A DNA stretch of 64,000 nucleotides from positions 21,231-85,230 of the forward strand of contig JAWKRR010000032.1 of assembly GCA_041389525.1 (NCBI GenBank). Direction: 5' to 3'. Positions 40,786-51,226 of this stretch are shown here, one piece after another. Source of the DNA: JACKFB01 sp041389525. Its GTDB lineage: Bacteria; Myxococcota_A; UBA9042; PHBI01; JACKFB01. The notes beneath the pieces are model-generated. The model was not told where the DNA came from. It was given only the letters and a program-made list of their open reading frames with translations, and ran no database searches. Each line of letters opens with the position of its first letter. Within the stretch, counting starts at the first letter, position 1. A program made the translations under genes and the position numbers.

Positions 40786-43260
40786 ATGCGCCAGTTCACG
40801 CAGTTGTGTCTTCTATCGATCGGACTGGTGGGCTCTACCGCGTGCGGTGGCGGCGGCGGTTCGACTGCCGGGGACGGCGGCGGCGACTCGGGGGGCGGCG
40901 ACGTCGTCGCGGACGGCGGGTCGGACTCCGGGGATTCGTCAGGCCTGGACGGCGGAATCGACGCGGTGTCGGAGCTGGGGCCGGACTTCGGTGGGCGCCC
41001 CGACCCCTCCTTCGTGCACGAGCCTGAGAACGCGGCCGTGGTGAGCGCGCAGGCGACCTATGTCATCGACGAGGCGCGCCCGCTGCGCGAGCTGGAGAAC
41101 CTGTTCGGGACGGCGATTCGCGTGTTGGCGGCGCCCGGGGGCGAGCTGACCTTGGGCCTGGACACGGGGTTGCGGCGCCTGAGGTCGGACGGGCTGATCG
41201 TGCCGCTGTCGGCGCCGGGGGCGGTGGCGCCGATCCTGGACGTGGCGGCGGTGCGTGACGTCGAGGGGCGCGTGGTGGCCATCACGGAGACCCAGGTGAA
41301 GCGCGTGAACCCGGACACCGGCGTCGGGACGGCGTTTGGCCCGGGCGGGATGACGCTGCGGGCGGTGGCCGTGGACGCCGAGGGGGCGCCGCTGCTGGCG
41401 ACGAGCGTCGGGATACGGCGGGTCGCGGGCGACGAGGTCAGCCCTCCCAGCGGGCCCCTCGGGAAGGTGACGGCGCAGGTGGCGGACATCGAGGTGGGGC
41501 CGGACGGGACGACGTGGTTCGTGGTGGGCGGCGGGCTGAGCGCCTTTTACAAGGACGCGCCGGAGCTGACGACCCTGCTGCCGGGCGGGTCGGGCGTGCG
41601 GGCGATCGCGGTGGGGCGGCCGGGGAACACGCTGTGGGTGGCGACCGCGGACGGCGCGGCGCGGGTCGTGGGCACGGAGGTCACGCTGATGCCGGCGGGT
41701 GTCGGCGGGCTGGCCACCGGGGACACGCTGGCAGTGGCGGCGTCGAGCACGCGGGTGGTGCTGGGCCACGCGGTTGGGGCGACGGTGCTGAACCTGGATG
41801 AGGCGGGTGAGGTGCTGCATCGCGACTACGTCACGGGCGGGCGGGCGCTCAACGATCTGCGAGTCGCCGTCGTGGGGATCGACGGGGCGGGCAGCGCGTG
41901 GCTGGGTGGCGCCAAGGGCCTCAGCCGCATCGATTGGGTCGAGCACACCTTCGCGGAGAAGGCCGAGGCCATGGAGAAGCTGCTCGACGACCACTTCTGG
42001 CGGCTCGGCGGGTTCGTGGCGCCGGACGCGACCATCGACGACCCGTGGAAGCCCACGACGTGGAGCCGCAACGACTCCGACAACGACGGGCTGTGGACGC
42101 AGATGCAGATCGGGGCGTGGTGCTACGCGTTCGGGGCGACCGGCGACACGCGCTACCGCGACCAGGCGCGGCGGGCGATGGCGAACATGAAGCTGCTCAT
42201 CGACCTGCCGGCCATCGACTTCGAGAAGGCCGGGCTCGGCCGCGGGTTCATCTCGCGGTCCCTGGTGCGCGAGGACGAGGGCGCCATCTGGGACGACAAG
42301 AAGTCCCAGGAGAACTGGCACCTGGTGCGCTGGGAGGGCCAGGACTGGCGCTGGAAAGACGACACCTCGTCCGATGAGACCGCCGGGCACTTCTTCGGGT
42401 TCCCGCTCTACTACGACCTGTGCGCTGAAGATGAGGCCGAGCGCGCCGAGATCGCCAGCTACGCGGCCGACCTCGCGCGGTACATCGCCGAGAACGGCTG
42501 GTTTTTGCTGGATCTCGACGGCAAGGCGACCACCCACGGCCACTGGGACCCGGCCAGCATCACCGCGGCCGTCGACGGGATCGACAACTGCGAGGCGGGC
42601 CTCGAGGTCTGCCTTGACTCCTTCGGCGGCGGCGGCTGGCTCAACTCGGTCGAGATCCTCGGCCACATGCTGAGCACGTGGCACATGACCGCCGACCCCT
42701 ACTTCCTCGACAAGTACGAGGAGCTGCTGGCGATGCGATACGGCGAGGTGGCGACGCCGCACGATCTGACGGCGACCATCACCATCCCCGGCACGATGAA
42801 CCACTCCGACCACGAGCTGGCGATGCTGGCCTACCACACGCTGATCCGCTACGAGCCCGACGACGAGCGCCGCGCCATGTGGCAGCAGGGCCTGCAGTTC
42901 CTCTACGACCAGGAGCGCGTCGAACGAAACCCGCTCTGGGCCGCCTTCGTCGCGGTGCTCTCCGGCGCCGACAAGGCCGACATCCCCGCGGCCCTGCAAA
43001 GCCTGCGCGAGATGCCCTTCGACCGCCGCGACTTCGCCATCGACAACAGCCACCGAAAAGACGCCACCAACTGGCCAAACGACCGCTTCGACCGCCCCCA
43101 GTTCGCCGAGGTCTTCCCTTACGACGAGATCGGTACGGTCTGGTGGAACGCCAACTTCCACGTCAAACAGTTCGGCGGCAACGGCAAGAACGTCTCGGGC
43201 CCCATGGCGTGGCTGCTGCCCTACTGGACCCTGCGCTACGCCGGCGTCATCTCGGAGTAG
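40786..43260 (+). CDS. Two-domain lipoprotein: beta-propeller plus (alpha/alpha) toroid-like domain
   Basis: This 824-residue protein begins with a lipoprotein signal (lipobox GSTAC, Cys20) and a Gly/Asp linker (to about 70). It continues with a repetitive beta-rich region (about 80-385, GLRRLRSDG, GIRRVAGDEV, GAARVVGTEV and similar) that looks like a two-component-regulator-type propeller. Residues 386-824 are helical and Trp-rich (WRLGGFVAP, SDNDGLWTQMQIGAW, GHWDPASI), recalling the alpha/alpha-barrel of glycosidases or a Lanthionine-synthetase-like toroid. It probably acts on a carbohydrate at the cell surface (inference). A GAGG ribosome-binding region lies before the ATG. It is divergent from the dusA operon. 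Confidence 0.75.
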   Translation: MRQFTQLCLLSIGLVGSTACGGGGGSTAGDGGGDSGGGDVVADGGSDSGDSSGLDGGIDAVSELGPDFGGRPDPSFVHEPENAAVVSAQATYVIDEARPLRELENLFGTAIRVLAAPGGELTLGLDTGLRRLRSDGLIVPLSAPGAVAPILDVAAVRDVEGRVVAITETQVKRVNPDTGVGTAFGPGGMTLRAVAVDAEGAPLLATSVGIRRVAGDEVSPPSGPLGKVTAQVADIEVGPDGTTWFVVGGGLSAFYKDAPELTTLLPGGSGVRAIAVGRPGNTLWVATADGAARVVGTEVTLMPAGVGGLATGDTLAVAASSTRVVLGHAVGATVLNLDEAGEVLHRDYVTGGRALNDLRVAVVGIDGAGSAWLGGAKGLSRIDWVEHTFAEKAEAMEKLLDDHFWRLGGFVAPDATIDDPWKPTTWSRNDSDNDGLWTQMQIGAWCYAFGATGDTRYRDQARRAMANMKLLIDLPAIDFEKAGLGRGFISRSLVREDEGAIWDDKKSQENWHLVRWEGQDWRWKDDTSSDETAGHFFGFPLYYDLCAEDEAERAEIASYAADLARYIAENGWFLLDLDGKATTHGHWDPASITAAVDGIDNCEAGLEVCLDSFGGGGWLNSVEILGHMLSTWHMTADPYFLDKYEELLAMRYGEVATPHDLTATITIPGTMNHSDHELAMLAYHTLIRYEPDDERRAMWQQGLQFLYDQERVERNPLWAAFVAVLSGADKADIPAALQSLREMPFDRRDFAIDNSHRKDATNWPNDRFDRPQFAEVFPYDEIGTVWWNANFHVKQFGGNGKNVSGPMAWLLPYWTLRYAGVISE

Positions 43261-43407
43261 GCGCGGCGCGGCCGGGCGCAAGAGCCGGCGCCTGACGCGG
43301 GGGTGTCGTTGCGTCTGGTGCTGAGTGGCGAGCGTGGATTAGGCTTGTCCTTCGCGGACCTCGGGGCGGGTCGGCGTGTCTGCCCGTGGGGCGGCTGGAG
43401 GGGAGCG

Positions 43408-44925
43408 ATGCGGAAGCAGGCGGCGCGGACGAGTGGGGCGGAGGCTACTGCGGGGGCGGCTGCGGCGGCGCCCGATGCGAACACCTCGGCGACGGCGCTT
43501 CGGGGGATGTCTTACGACGAGCAGGTCGCGTCGCTGACTCCGGGCGCGGATGTGGCGCCGGCGCCTGCTCCGGCGGACGGAAAGAAGGCGGCCGAGGACA
43601 AGGCGACCGAGGTGCAGGCCACGGACGTCCCCGGCGTGCTGTTCTCGAACACCAGCAAGACGAACTTGAACAAGCAGGCCGACTGGGTCGCTCGGCTGGG
43701 GTTCGCGCTCGGGACGGCGTACACGGCGCGGGTGAGCTTGGACGACTTGATCGTCGCCGGGCGAGACATCCTGGCGCCCAGCGCGACCGCGGTGGGGCCC
43801 GTGAGGGTGCCTCCGGGCGCCGGGACCAGCGACGCGCTGGAGTACGACTACATCGAGACGCCGACGGGCCGGGTGAGCGAGAAGGGCGTCAATCGCTTCA
43901 CGCTGCGGGCCGGGGCGGGGGCGCCCGGGGGCGCGGTCGACTTGAGCTTCGCCAACAATGGCGCGCTCAACCTGGCGCGGCTGGCGCGGGCGGCGTACGA
44001 GCTGGCGATAGCGAAGGGGGTCACGGTGCGCGGCCGGACCGTCGACTACCACGGCCAGACCTTGGCGCTCAGCTGCCAGGTCCAGATGGGCAACGAGGTC
44101 AAAGCCGAGGGCGCGCGAGCCTACGGGTACGTCGGCGAGCTCGAGCTGAAGTGGATGACCGAGAAGGTGCACGCGACCGTCGAGGCCATCTGCGCCGCTA
44201 CCTCAGTGGCCCTCAACAAGGCGATGGACGGCGACCGGGGCACGGACCCCAGGCGCGTGGAGTCGGGCATGGCGCTGCACCCGAATCACGCGGCCGCGAT
44301 CGGGTTGCGCACCGAGGCGAAGGAGAAAGTCGCGACCAAGGAAGGCGGCACCGCGCTGAAGATGAAGCCCGGGGTCAGGCCCATCCAGTCCAGCGGCGTG
44401 AACGACGCGACGGTGAAGTCCTGGGGGAGCGGAGAGGGGCAGCAGGCGTGGATTCAGGACCCGGCTGCGGTGGCGGCCGCGGCGCAGGCGAAGGTCCGCG
44501 GGGCCTGGTTGCCTGGCAAGGGCGTGGACCTGCACCCGAGCTACCTCACCGAGTGCCCGGACTTTACCGGGCAGTTGGCCGCGTGCTTCGCCGCATGCGG
44601 GACGAAGTTCGGGGATAAGGCCGCGATCTCGCGGGAGATTCTACAGACGGTGAAGGCGATTGGCGCAGGTCTGCAGCTGGCCCCGATGGAGCGGCCGCTC
44701 ATCGGCGATGTCGAGCACCAGGCCGCGCTCGAGGTGGCCAACAAGAAGGTGATCGCGGCGGCGTTCGCCGGGGTGAGCGCGCAGACGGTCGTGGACAAGC
44801 TGGCCGGGCTCCAACACGCGAAGAGGCCGCCGGTCTTCAAGGGCGGCGCCGACCCCGTGCAGGGCGAGTCCCCCAACGGCGAGGGCTTGGTCCTGCTGAA
44901 CGACTGGACGTCGCGCGACAAGTAG
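43408..44925 (+). CDS. Ala-rich protein of unknown function with an SYDEQVASLTP motif
   Basis: I chose the ATG at 43408, which follows a strong GGAGGGGAG. An earlier in-frame start at 43303 would add 35 residues of non-coding character. The 505-residue protein starts with an Ala/Asp-rich, disordered region, then LRGMSYDEQVASLTP. Short motifs of this kind occur in proteins linked to extracellular contractile injection systems and polymorphic toxins in myxobacteria (from memory, not checked). The middle (VNRFTLRAGAG, VDLSFANNG) is beta-rich and the C-terminal 200 residues are mixed helical. No catalytic residues are recognisable, and no injection-system genes lie nearby. Confidence 0.6.
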   Translation: MRKQAARTSGAEATAGAAAAAPDANTSATALRGMSYDEQVASLTPGADVAPAPAPADGKKAAEDKATEVQATDVPGVLFSNTSKTNLNKQADWVARLGFALGTAYTARVSLDDLIVAGRDILAPSATAVGPVRVPPGAGTSDALEYDYIETPTGRVSEKGVNRFTLRAGAGAPGGAVDLSFANNGALNLARLARAAYELAIAKGVTVRGRTVDYHGQTLALSCQVQMGNEVKAEGARAYGYVGELELKWMTEKVHATVEAICAATSVALNKAMDGDRGTDPRRVESGMALHPNHAAAIGLRTEAKEKVATKEGGTALKMKPGVRPIQSSGVNDATVKSWGSGEGQQAWIQDPAAVAAAAQAKVRGAWLPGKGVDLHPSYLTECPDFTGQLAACFAACGTKFGDKAAISREILQTVKAIGAGLQLAPMERPLIGDVEHQAALEVANKKVIAAAFAGVSAQTVVDKLAGLQHAKRPPVFKGGADPVQGESPNGEGLVLLNDWTSRDK

Positions 44926-44943
44926 CGGTCGGGCTGGCTTTGC

Positions 44944-45726
44944 TCAGGCCGCCGGCGCGACGGCGAGGCGCCAGTAAGCGTAAAAGACGCCGTAAAACGC
45001 TGCTTGAAAGAGGACGTAGGCCACCAGCGCCGGCCACGGGGCCGCGCGGTCTGAGGCCGCCGGCGCTGACTCGCCATAGCCGGCGATGGCGACGCGCCAG
45101 ACCAACAGGGCCAGGGCCACGGCGGCGAGGCCGTCGGCGACGTAGTGCTGCTTCATCGTGCAGATGGTGACCGCGATGGCTGCGGCGTAGACCGCGGCGA
45201 AGGCTCCGTAGGCGGGCCGGGCGGTGAACGCGGCGAGGGCGGCGATGATGGCCGCGGCCAGGTGCATCGACGGGAAGAGGTTCACCGGCGGGTCGAGGGT
45301 GAAGGTGAGCCAGGTGGCCCAACCCAAGAAGGTGTCGGTGGCCACGCTGTCGGCGGCGGGGCGAAAGCCGACGGCGGTCACCGGGAAGAGCCAGTACACG
45401 ACGAGAGAGCCGGCCATGGTGAGGACGTAGGCGGCGATGACGCGGCGAAAGAGCCGCGGGCAGCGCACCACGAAGACGGGCAGGAACACCGAGGTGTAGA
45501 CGAGGCTGTAGATCCACACCGTCCACGGCAGAAACGGGATGGCGTGGTCTAGGGGCGTGTCCAGGCGGCGCGCGATGGCGGGGTCGGTGGCCAGGCCCAG
45601 CAGGAAGAAGGGGGCCATCGCGGCGACGGAGACGGCGAGGCTCAGGGCGAGCGCGCGCGAGTGGCTCCACGCGGGCTCGGACGGGGCGAGCGTGTGGGGC
45701 GCGGCCGGTCGGGTGACGGTGGTCAC
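44944..45726 (-). CDS. PAP2-superfamily membrane phosphatase/phosphotransferase
   Basis: This polytopic membrane protein of 260 residues has about six hydrophobic helices. The PAP2 motifs are in the expected places: PSMH (in NLFPSMHLAAA) for the first catalytic His and KQHYVADGLAA for the second His and Asp. The N-terminal basic motif is weak. Members dephosphorylate phosphatidate or undecaprenyl pyrophosphate, or transfer phospho-head groups (inositol-phosphorylceramide synthase-like). The NLFPSMH and KQHYVAD pattern is closer to the AUR1-like subgroup. It is convergent with the Ala-rich gene and stands alone. Confidence 0.8.
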   Translation of the reverse strand: MTTVTRPAAPHTLAPSEPAWSHSRALALSLAVSVAAMAPFFLLGLATDPAIARRLDTPLDHAIPFLPWTVWIYSLVYTSVFLPVFVVRCPRLFRRVIAAYVLTMAGSLVVYWLFPVTAVGFRPAADSVATDTFLGWATWLTFTLDPPVNLFPSMHLAAAIIAALAAFTARPAYGAFAAVYAAAIAVTICTMKQHYVADGLAAVALALLVWRVAIAGYGESAPAASDRAAPWPALVAYVLFQAAFYGVFYAYWRLAVAPAA

Positions 45727-45786
45727 GGCGACGATATTAGCGTCGCCGTGACCCTCCCGTCGAAATCGAGCGCAAGTGTCGGGTCT

Positions 45787-46230
45787 CTAGCTCTTGTAGG
45801 CGCAGATCATGTAGCCGATCCGCTTCGTCTCGCAGGCCAAGTACTTGCCGGTGTCGTGGGGCGGCTGGTTGGCCAACTGCTGCCAATTGGCGAGGACCGC
45901 GAACTCGTCGTGGTCCGGCATCCAGGGCATCGGGTCGGGATAGTACGGCCGCGCGACGCAGGTGCAGACTCCGCCGTTGGGGGCGGTCGCGGAGCGGTAG
46001 GGGAGCTGCACGTAGACGTTCTTCAACAGGATTTGCTGCGTCGCGAAGCCGATCCGGTAGAGATCACCGTACACGTCGAAACGCGACGAGGGCGGGTTGC
46101 TCAGCGAACCGACGCGTCCAGCACGGACCTCGACGTTCGCAGCCACGCTGCCGGACGGGAACGAGACGATAAAGCCTTGGCCATCGTTGAGGACGAGCTC
46201 GGCGTTGGGGGTCAGGGTCTGGGTCATCAT
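45787..46230 (-). CDS. Small protein of unknown function, tandem paralogue 1
   Basis: This 147-residue protein follows an AGGAG site and begins MMTQTLTP. It is clearly related to the next gene upstream: both have a first half of short beta strands (DGQGFIVSFPSGSV), then VYGDLYRIGF, then CTCVARPYYPDPMPW, and end CETKRIGYMI. It has three conserved cysteines but no signal peptide. I do not recognise the family. The pair may arise by tandem duplication and is not linked to either neighbour. Confidence 0.72.
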   Translation of the reverse strand: MMTQTLTPNAELVLNDGQGFIVSFPSGSVAANVEVRAGRVGSLSNPPSSRFDVYGDLYRIGFATQQILLKNVYVQLPYRSATAPNGGVCTCVARPYYPDPMPWMPDHDEFAVLANWQQLANQPPHDTGKYLACETKRIGYMICAYKS

Positions 46231-46442
46231 GCTGGAACTCCTGGGGGCAGGGGGGCGTTTTGGAGACATGGGAACCGTCGCAGGGAGGGGGCGGGGCGAC
46301 GCGCCATCATAAGCGTGTCGGCGGGGCGATCAGCGGGCCGGTGTTTGGGCACTCGAAACCCGACGGGTGGGGCCGTGGCTCGCGGGTGCGGATGTGGCGT
46401 CGCTCCCGAGCGGGCGCGTCGCGTCGCGAAGGGTGCGTTGCA

Positions 46443-46883
46443 TCATTTCTTTCCGACCAGCATCGAGCCGATCCGTTTGCTTAGACAGGCGACGACGTCG
46501 CCGCGATCTCGGGCGGGCGTCTCCGCGAGCTCCTGCCAGTTTTCGGCGTTCGCGTAGACCGGGTCCCGCGGCGACCACGGCATGGGGTCGGGGTAGTAGG
46601 GCCGCGCGATGCACGAGCAGATGCGCTTGGGCAGCCGAGCGCCCCGCAGCCACGGGATCTGCACGTAGACGTTCTGGGCGATGGTCGTGTACGGCGACGA
46701 GAAACCGATTCGGTAGAGGTCGCCGTAGACCGTGAGCCCGCGGCTGGGTGCGGACTCGAGCGCGCCGATCCGGTCTGCGGTGACGGTCACCGTCTGGTCG
46801 ACCGTGCCTGGCTCGAAGACCACGACGAAGCCGTGCCCGTCGTCCAAGGTGAGGCCGGCCGTGGGTGTGAGCGTGCCGCGCAT
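46443..46883 (-). CDS. Small protein of unknown function, tandem paralogue 2
   Basis: This 146-residue protein shares with paralogue 1 the LTPxAxLxLxDG start, VYGDLYRIGF, CSCIARPYYPDPMPW and a late CLSKRIG. The start ATG at 46883 is set by the alignment with paralogue 1. A longer frame reaching 46931 adds only basic, unrelated residues. A 212-base gap without features separates the two copies, so each may have its own promoter. Function unknown; the invariant Cys and Tyr/Pro motif could bind metal or a ligand (speculation). Confidence 0.72.
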   Translation of the reverse strand: MRGTLTPTAGLTLDDGHGFVVVFEPGTVDQTVTVTADRIGALESAPSRGLTVYGDLYRIGFSSPYTTIAQNVYVQIPWLRGARLPKRICSCIARPYYPDPMPWSPRDPVYANAENWQELAETPARDRGDVVACLSKRIGSMLVGKK

Positions 46884-47120
46884 GAGCGTACTCCGCTGAG
46901 GGCGTCGCGTGACGGGGCGGGGGAGACGCAAGCACAGCGCGCAGGGCGGCGCGGGTCAAGGCCCAAACCCGCATTCGGTAAAGGTTTGCCGCGATACGAC
47001 ACATCTGTGACGCGGCAGAATCGGGCGTGGATCTACACGCGCGAATGCCACAGGCGCGCGGGGCGCGGGGCGAGTGACACACGTGGCGTCACATGGTGAA
47101 ACGGGGCGCGCTGGCGGGGT

Positions 47121-47948
47121 TCAGGGGGCGTGCGTGATCGCGGGCTGGCACACGGCGCAGAAATAGGTGGTGCGAGCGTGCACGCCTTGGGCGCGCGCGT
47201 CGACGCGACCGCCGCAGACGAGGCAGGGGCGGCCACGGCGTCCGTAGACCCAGTGCTCGGGTTGGCCGCGTCGGAGGGGGAGGCCGGGGGCCGGGCGGCC
47301 GACGGTGATGCGGCGGCCGAGGGCCATGCTCTGCAACATCAAGCGACGCGCGGTGGCGTAGAGCGCGAGGAGGGCCTCGTCGCCCAGCGCGCCCAGGCGG
47401 GACCAGGGGTCCGCGCGCTCGATGAAGAGGGTCTCGCACTTCAACACGTTGCCGATGCCGGCGGCTACGCGCTGGTCGAGGAGCAGCTCGCCGATCTCGG
47501 TGTCGCGGACACACTGATCGCGGGCGCGGGCCACGACGGCGCCGAGGTCGGGTGACTCGCCGAGCAGATCGGGGCCGAGGGCGGAGAGCTGCGGATGGAT
47601 CCGAAGGTCGGAGGCGCGGAGCAGCTCGGCTTCGCGGGCCTCAAACGCGATGAAGATGCGCTCCGCGGTGGCCAGCACCAAGACAGCCGCGGACTGGGGC
47701 CGTCGCCACGCCTCGTCCGGGGCGTAGCTGTGCCACGACCCGCGCATGCCCAGGTGGCTGCGAACCACCCAGCCGCCGTCGACGTGGACGAGCAGGTGCT
47801 TGCCGAGCGCGGCGACGTCGGTGACCGCGCGGCCGGCGAGGGCTGAGACGGGACCGCGGTCGCGCAGGCGGACTTCCACCAGGGTCTGTCCGAGCAGCTG
47901 CGGCCGCAGGATGCGCGCCGCCCGGTGGATGGAGTCGCCTTCGGGCAT
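47121..47948 (-). CDS. nei: Nei/Fpg-type DNA glycosylase (endonuclease VIII-like)
   Basis: This base-excision-repair glycosylase/AP lyase removes oxidised pyrimidines and related lesions. It starts MPEGDSIHRAA, with catalytic Pro2 and Glu3, and GKHLLVHV supplies the usual Lys (about 50). The H2TH region (GELLLDQRVAAGIGNVLKCE) is well conserved. A C-terminal zinc finger is formed by CLVCGGRV and FCAVCQ. The length of 275 residues and the MPEGDSIH start fit the Nei/Nei2 group more than MutM. The ATG at 47948 is the only sensible start because Pro must be the second residue. It follows aceA on the same strand, behind a strong hairpin. Confidence 0.88.
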   Translation of the reverse strand: MPEGDSIHRAARILRPQLLGQTLVEVRLRDRGPVSALAGRAVTDVAALGKHLLVHVDGGWVVRSHLGMRGSWHSYAPDEAWRRPQSAAVLVLATAERIFIAFEAREAELLRASDLRIHPQLSALGPDLLGESPDLGAVVARARDQCVRDTEIGELLLDQRVAAGIGNVLKCETLFIERADPWSRLGALGDEALLALYATARRLMLQSMALGRRITVGRPAPGLPLRRGQPEHWVYGRRGRPCLVCGGRVDARAQGVHARTTYFCAVCQPAITHAP

Positions 47949-47967
47949 GCGCCGAGCACACCACGGG

Positions 47968-48004
47968 GCGCCGCAGGTGGCCAAGAGTGGGCCACCTGCG
48001 GCGC
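47968..48004 (-). terminator. Perfect 15-bp stem after aceA
   Basis: GCGCCGCAGGTGGCC (47968-47982) and its perfect complement (47990-48004) enclose a 7-base loop, 7 bases beyond the aceA stop. It very likely ends the glyoxylate-shunt transcript before nei. There is no T tract. Confidence 0.75.
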
Positions 48005-48011
48005 TCCCGGC

Positions 48012-49355
48012 TCAGAACTGCTCGGCCTCGGTGGACTCCTCAAGCGCCAGCGTCGACGCCGCGCCCTGCGAGAGCACCGTGCTCACCTCGTCGAAGTAGC
48101 CGGTGCCGACCTCGCGCTGGTGGCGCACGGCGGTGTAGCCCTGCTCCGCGGCGTCGAACTCGGCCTGCTGGAGTGCCGAGTACGCCGCCATCCCGTGGTC
48201 CTTGTAGCCGCGGGCGAGCTGAAACATCGAGTGGTTCAGGGCGTGGAAGCCCGCCAGCGTCACGAACTGGAACTTGTAGCCCATGGCCGACAGCTCGCGC
48301 TGGAACTTGGCGATGGTCTCGTCGTCCAGGTGCTTCTTCCAGTTGAAGCTGGGCGAGCAGTTGTACGCCAGCATCTTGCCGGGGAACTTCGCGTGGATGG
48401 CGTCGGCGAACTCGCGGGCCTCGTCGAGGTTCGGCTTGGAGGTCTCGCACCAGATGAGGTCGGCGTAGGGCGCGTAGGCCAGCCCGCGGGCGATGGCGCA
48501 CTTGAGGCCGCCGTCGATGCGGAAGAAGCCCTCGGGCGTGCGCTCGCCGGTGCAGAAGACGCGGTCGCGCGGGTCGATGTCGGCCGTGAGCAGCTTGGCG
48601 CTGTCGGCGTCGGTGCGGGCGATGAGGATCGTCGGGACGCCCATGACGTCGGCGGCGAGCCGGGCCGAGATCAGCGAGCGGATGAAGTAGCTCGTCGGCA
48701 CCAGGACCTTGCCGCCCAAATGCCCGCACTTCTTCTCCGAGCTGAGCTGGTCCTCGAAGTGAACGCCGGCCGCGCCCGCCTCGATCATGGACTTCATCAG
48801 CTCAAAGCAGTTCAGCGGCCCGCCGAAGCCGGCCTCGGCATCAGCCACGATGGGCGCGAACCAATCGATCTTGGCGCCGCCTTCGCTGTGCTCGACCTGG
48901 TCGGCCCGCTGCAGCGCCTGGTTGATGCGCTTGACCACCGCCGGCACCGAGTTCGCCGGGTAGAGGCTCTGGTCCGGGTACATCTGGCCCGACAGGTTCG
49001 CGTCGGCGGCGACCTGCCAGCCCGAGAGATAGATGGCGTCGAGGCCCGCGCGCACCTGCTGCACGGCCTGGTTTCCCGTCAGCGCACCCAGCGCGCGCAC
49101 GGCCTCGCCGGTCTTCATCTGCTTCCACAGGCGCTCGGCGCCGCGGCGGGCGAGGGTCTGCTCGATCACGACAGAGCCCCGCAGCTTCTCGACCTCCGGC
49201 CACGAGTACGGACGCTCGATGCCGTCGAATCGGCCGTCGGGGGCGCCGCGCAACACGGGATCGCCGGCCGGGATCGTCGTGCGGGCTTTGTGGCCCGTCG
49301 ATGCCGACTCGTTGTGGTCAGTGCCAGCGCGATCGGTGTCGTGTCCTTCCAGCAT
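48012..49355 (-). CDS. aceA: Isocitrate lyase
   Basis: The first glyoxylate-shunt enzyme splits isocitrate to glyoxylate and succinate, allowing growth on acetate or fatty acids. The signature KKCGHLGGKVL carries the catalytic Cys. GIERPYSWPEVEKLRGS, FGGPLNCFELMKSMIEAGA, IARTDA and YNCSPSFNWKKHL are all in order, so the enzyme should be active. The length of 447 residues matches bacterial isocitrate lyases. I chose the ATG at 49355. The first 30 residues are poorly conserved, so a later start cannot be excluded. It lies 86 bases downstream of aceB on the same strand and is probably co-transcribed with it. Confidence 0.95.
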   Translation of the reverse strand: MLEGHDTDRAGTDHNESASTGHKARTTIPAGDPVLRGAPDGRFDGIERPYSWPEVEKLRGSVVIEQTLARRGAERLWKQMKTGEAVRALGALTGNQAVQQVRAGLDAIYLSGWQVAADANLSGQMYPDQSLYPANSVPAVVKRINQALQRADQVEHSEGGAKIDWFAPIVADAEAGFGGPLNCFELMKSMIEAGAAGVHFEDQLSSEKKCGHLGGKVLVPTSYFIRSLISARLAADVMGVPTILIARTDADSAKLLTADIDPRDRVFCTGERTPEGFFRIDGGLKCAIARGLAYAPYADLIWCETSKPNLDEAREFADAIHAKFPGKMLAYNCSPSFNWKKHLDDETIAKFQRELSAMGYKFQFVTLAGFHALNHSMFQLARGYKDHGMAAYSALQQAEFDAAEQGYTAVRHQREVGTGYFDEVSTVLSQGAASTLALEESTEAEQF

Positions 49356-49441
49356 GTGTGCTCCCGGGTGTCCGCGGCGAGGCGGAGTGATTGACGAGGT
49401 GGCGGCGCCCCGACTGGACGCCGCCTTCAGCGACGAAACCC

Positions 49442-51061
<1,620 letters not shown>

Positions 51062-51139
51062 GAAAATCTCCTCCGGCCTGGACCGCGTCAAAGATTTGCG
51101 ACGCGGTGTGTCAAGTCAACAACCCATGCGGTTACTGGC

Positions 51140-51156
51140 TGTCAACGATGTTGACA
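51140..51156. promoter_or_regulatory. Perfect palindrome between aceB and its divergent regulator
   Basis: TGTCAACGATGTTGACA is a perfect 7-3-7 palindrome in a locally AT-rich 165-base divergent promoter region. Its right arm contains TTGACA, a consensus -35 for the regulator gene. Further GTCAA half-sites lie at about 51111-51117. It is the best candidate operator for the ScfR/RamB-like protein, although the published RamB site is of a different (TTTGCAAA-like) type. Confidence 0.5.
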
Positions 51157-51226
51157 TATGCGTTGTAAAGTTTGTAATCATGTAAATGATCAACCTGGAA
51201 TCCCAGGTCCCTCACGAAGGGGTACC

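Noticed and set aside
40939..43281. A 780-codon minus-strand frame
   Set aside because: It is antisense to the lipoprotein gene, which has a signal peptide and coherent domains.
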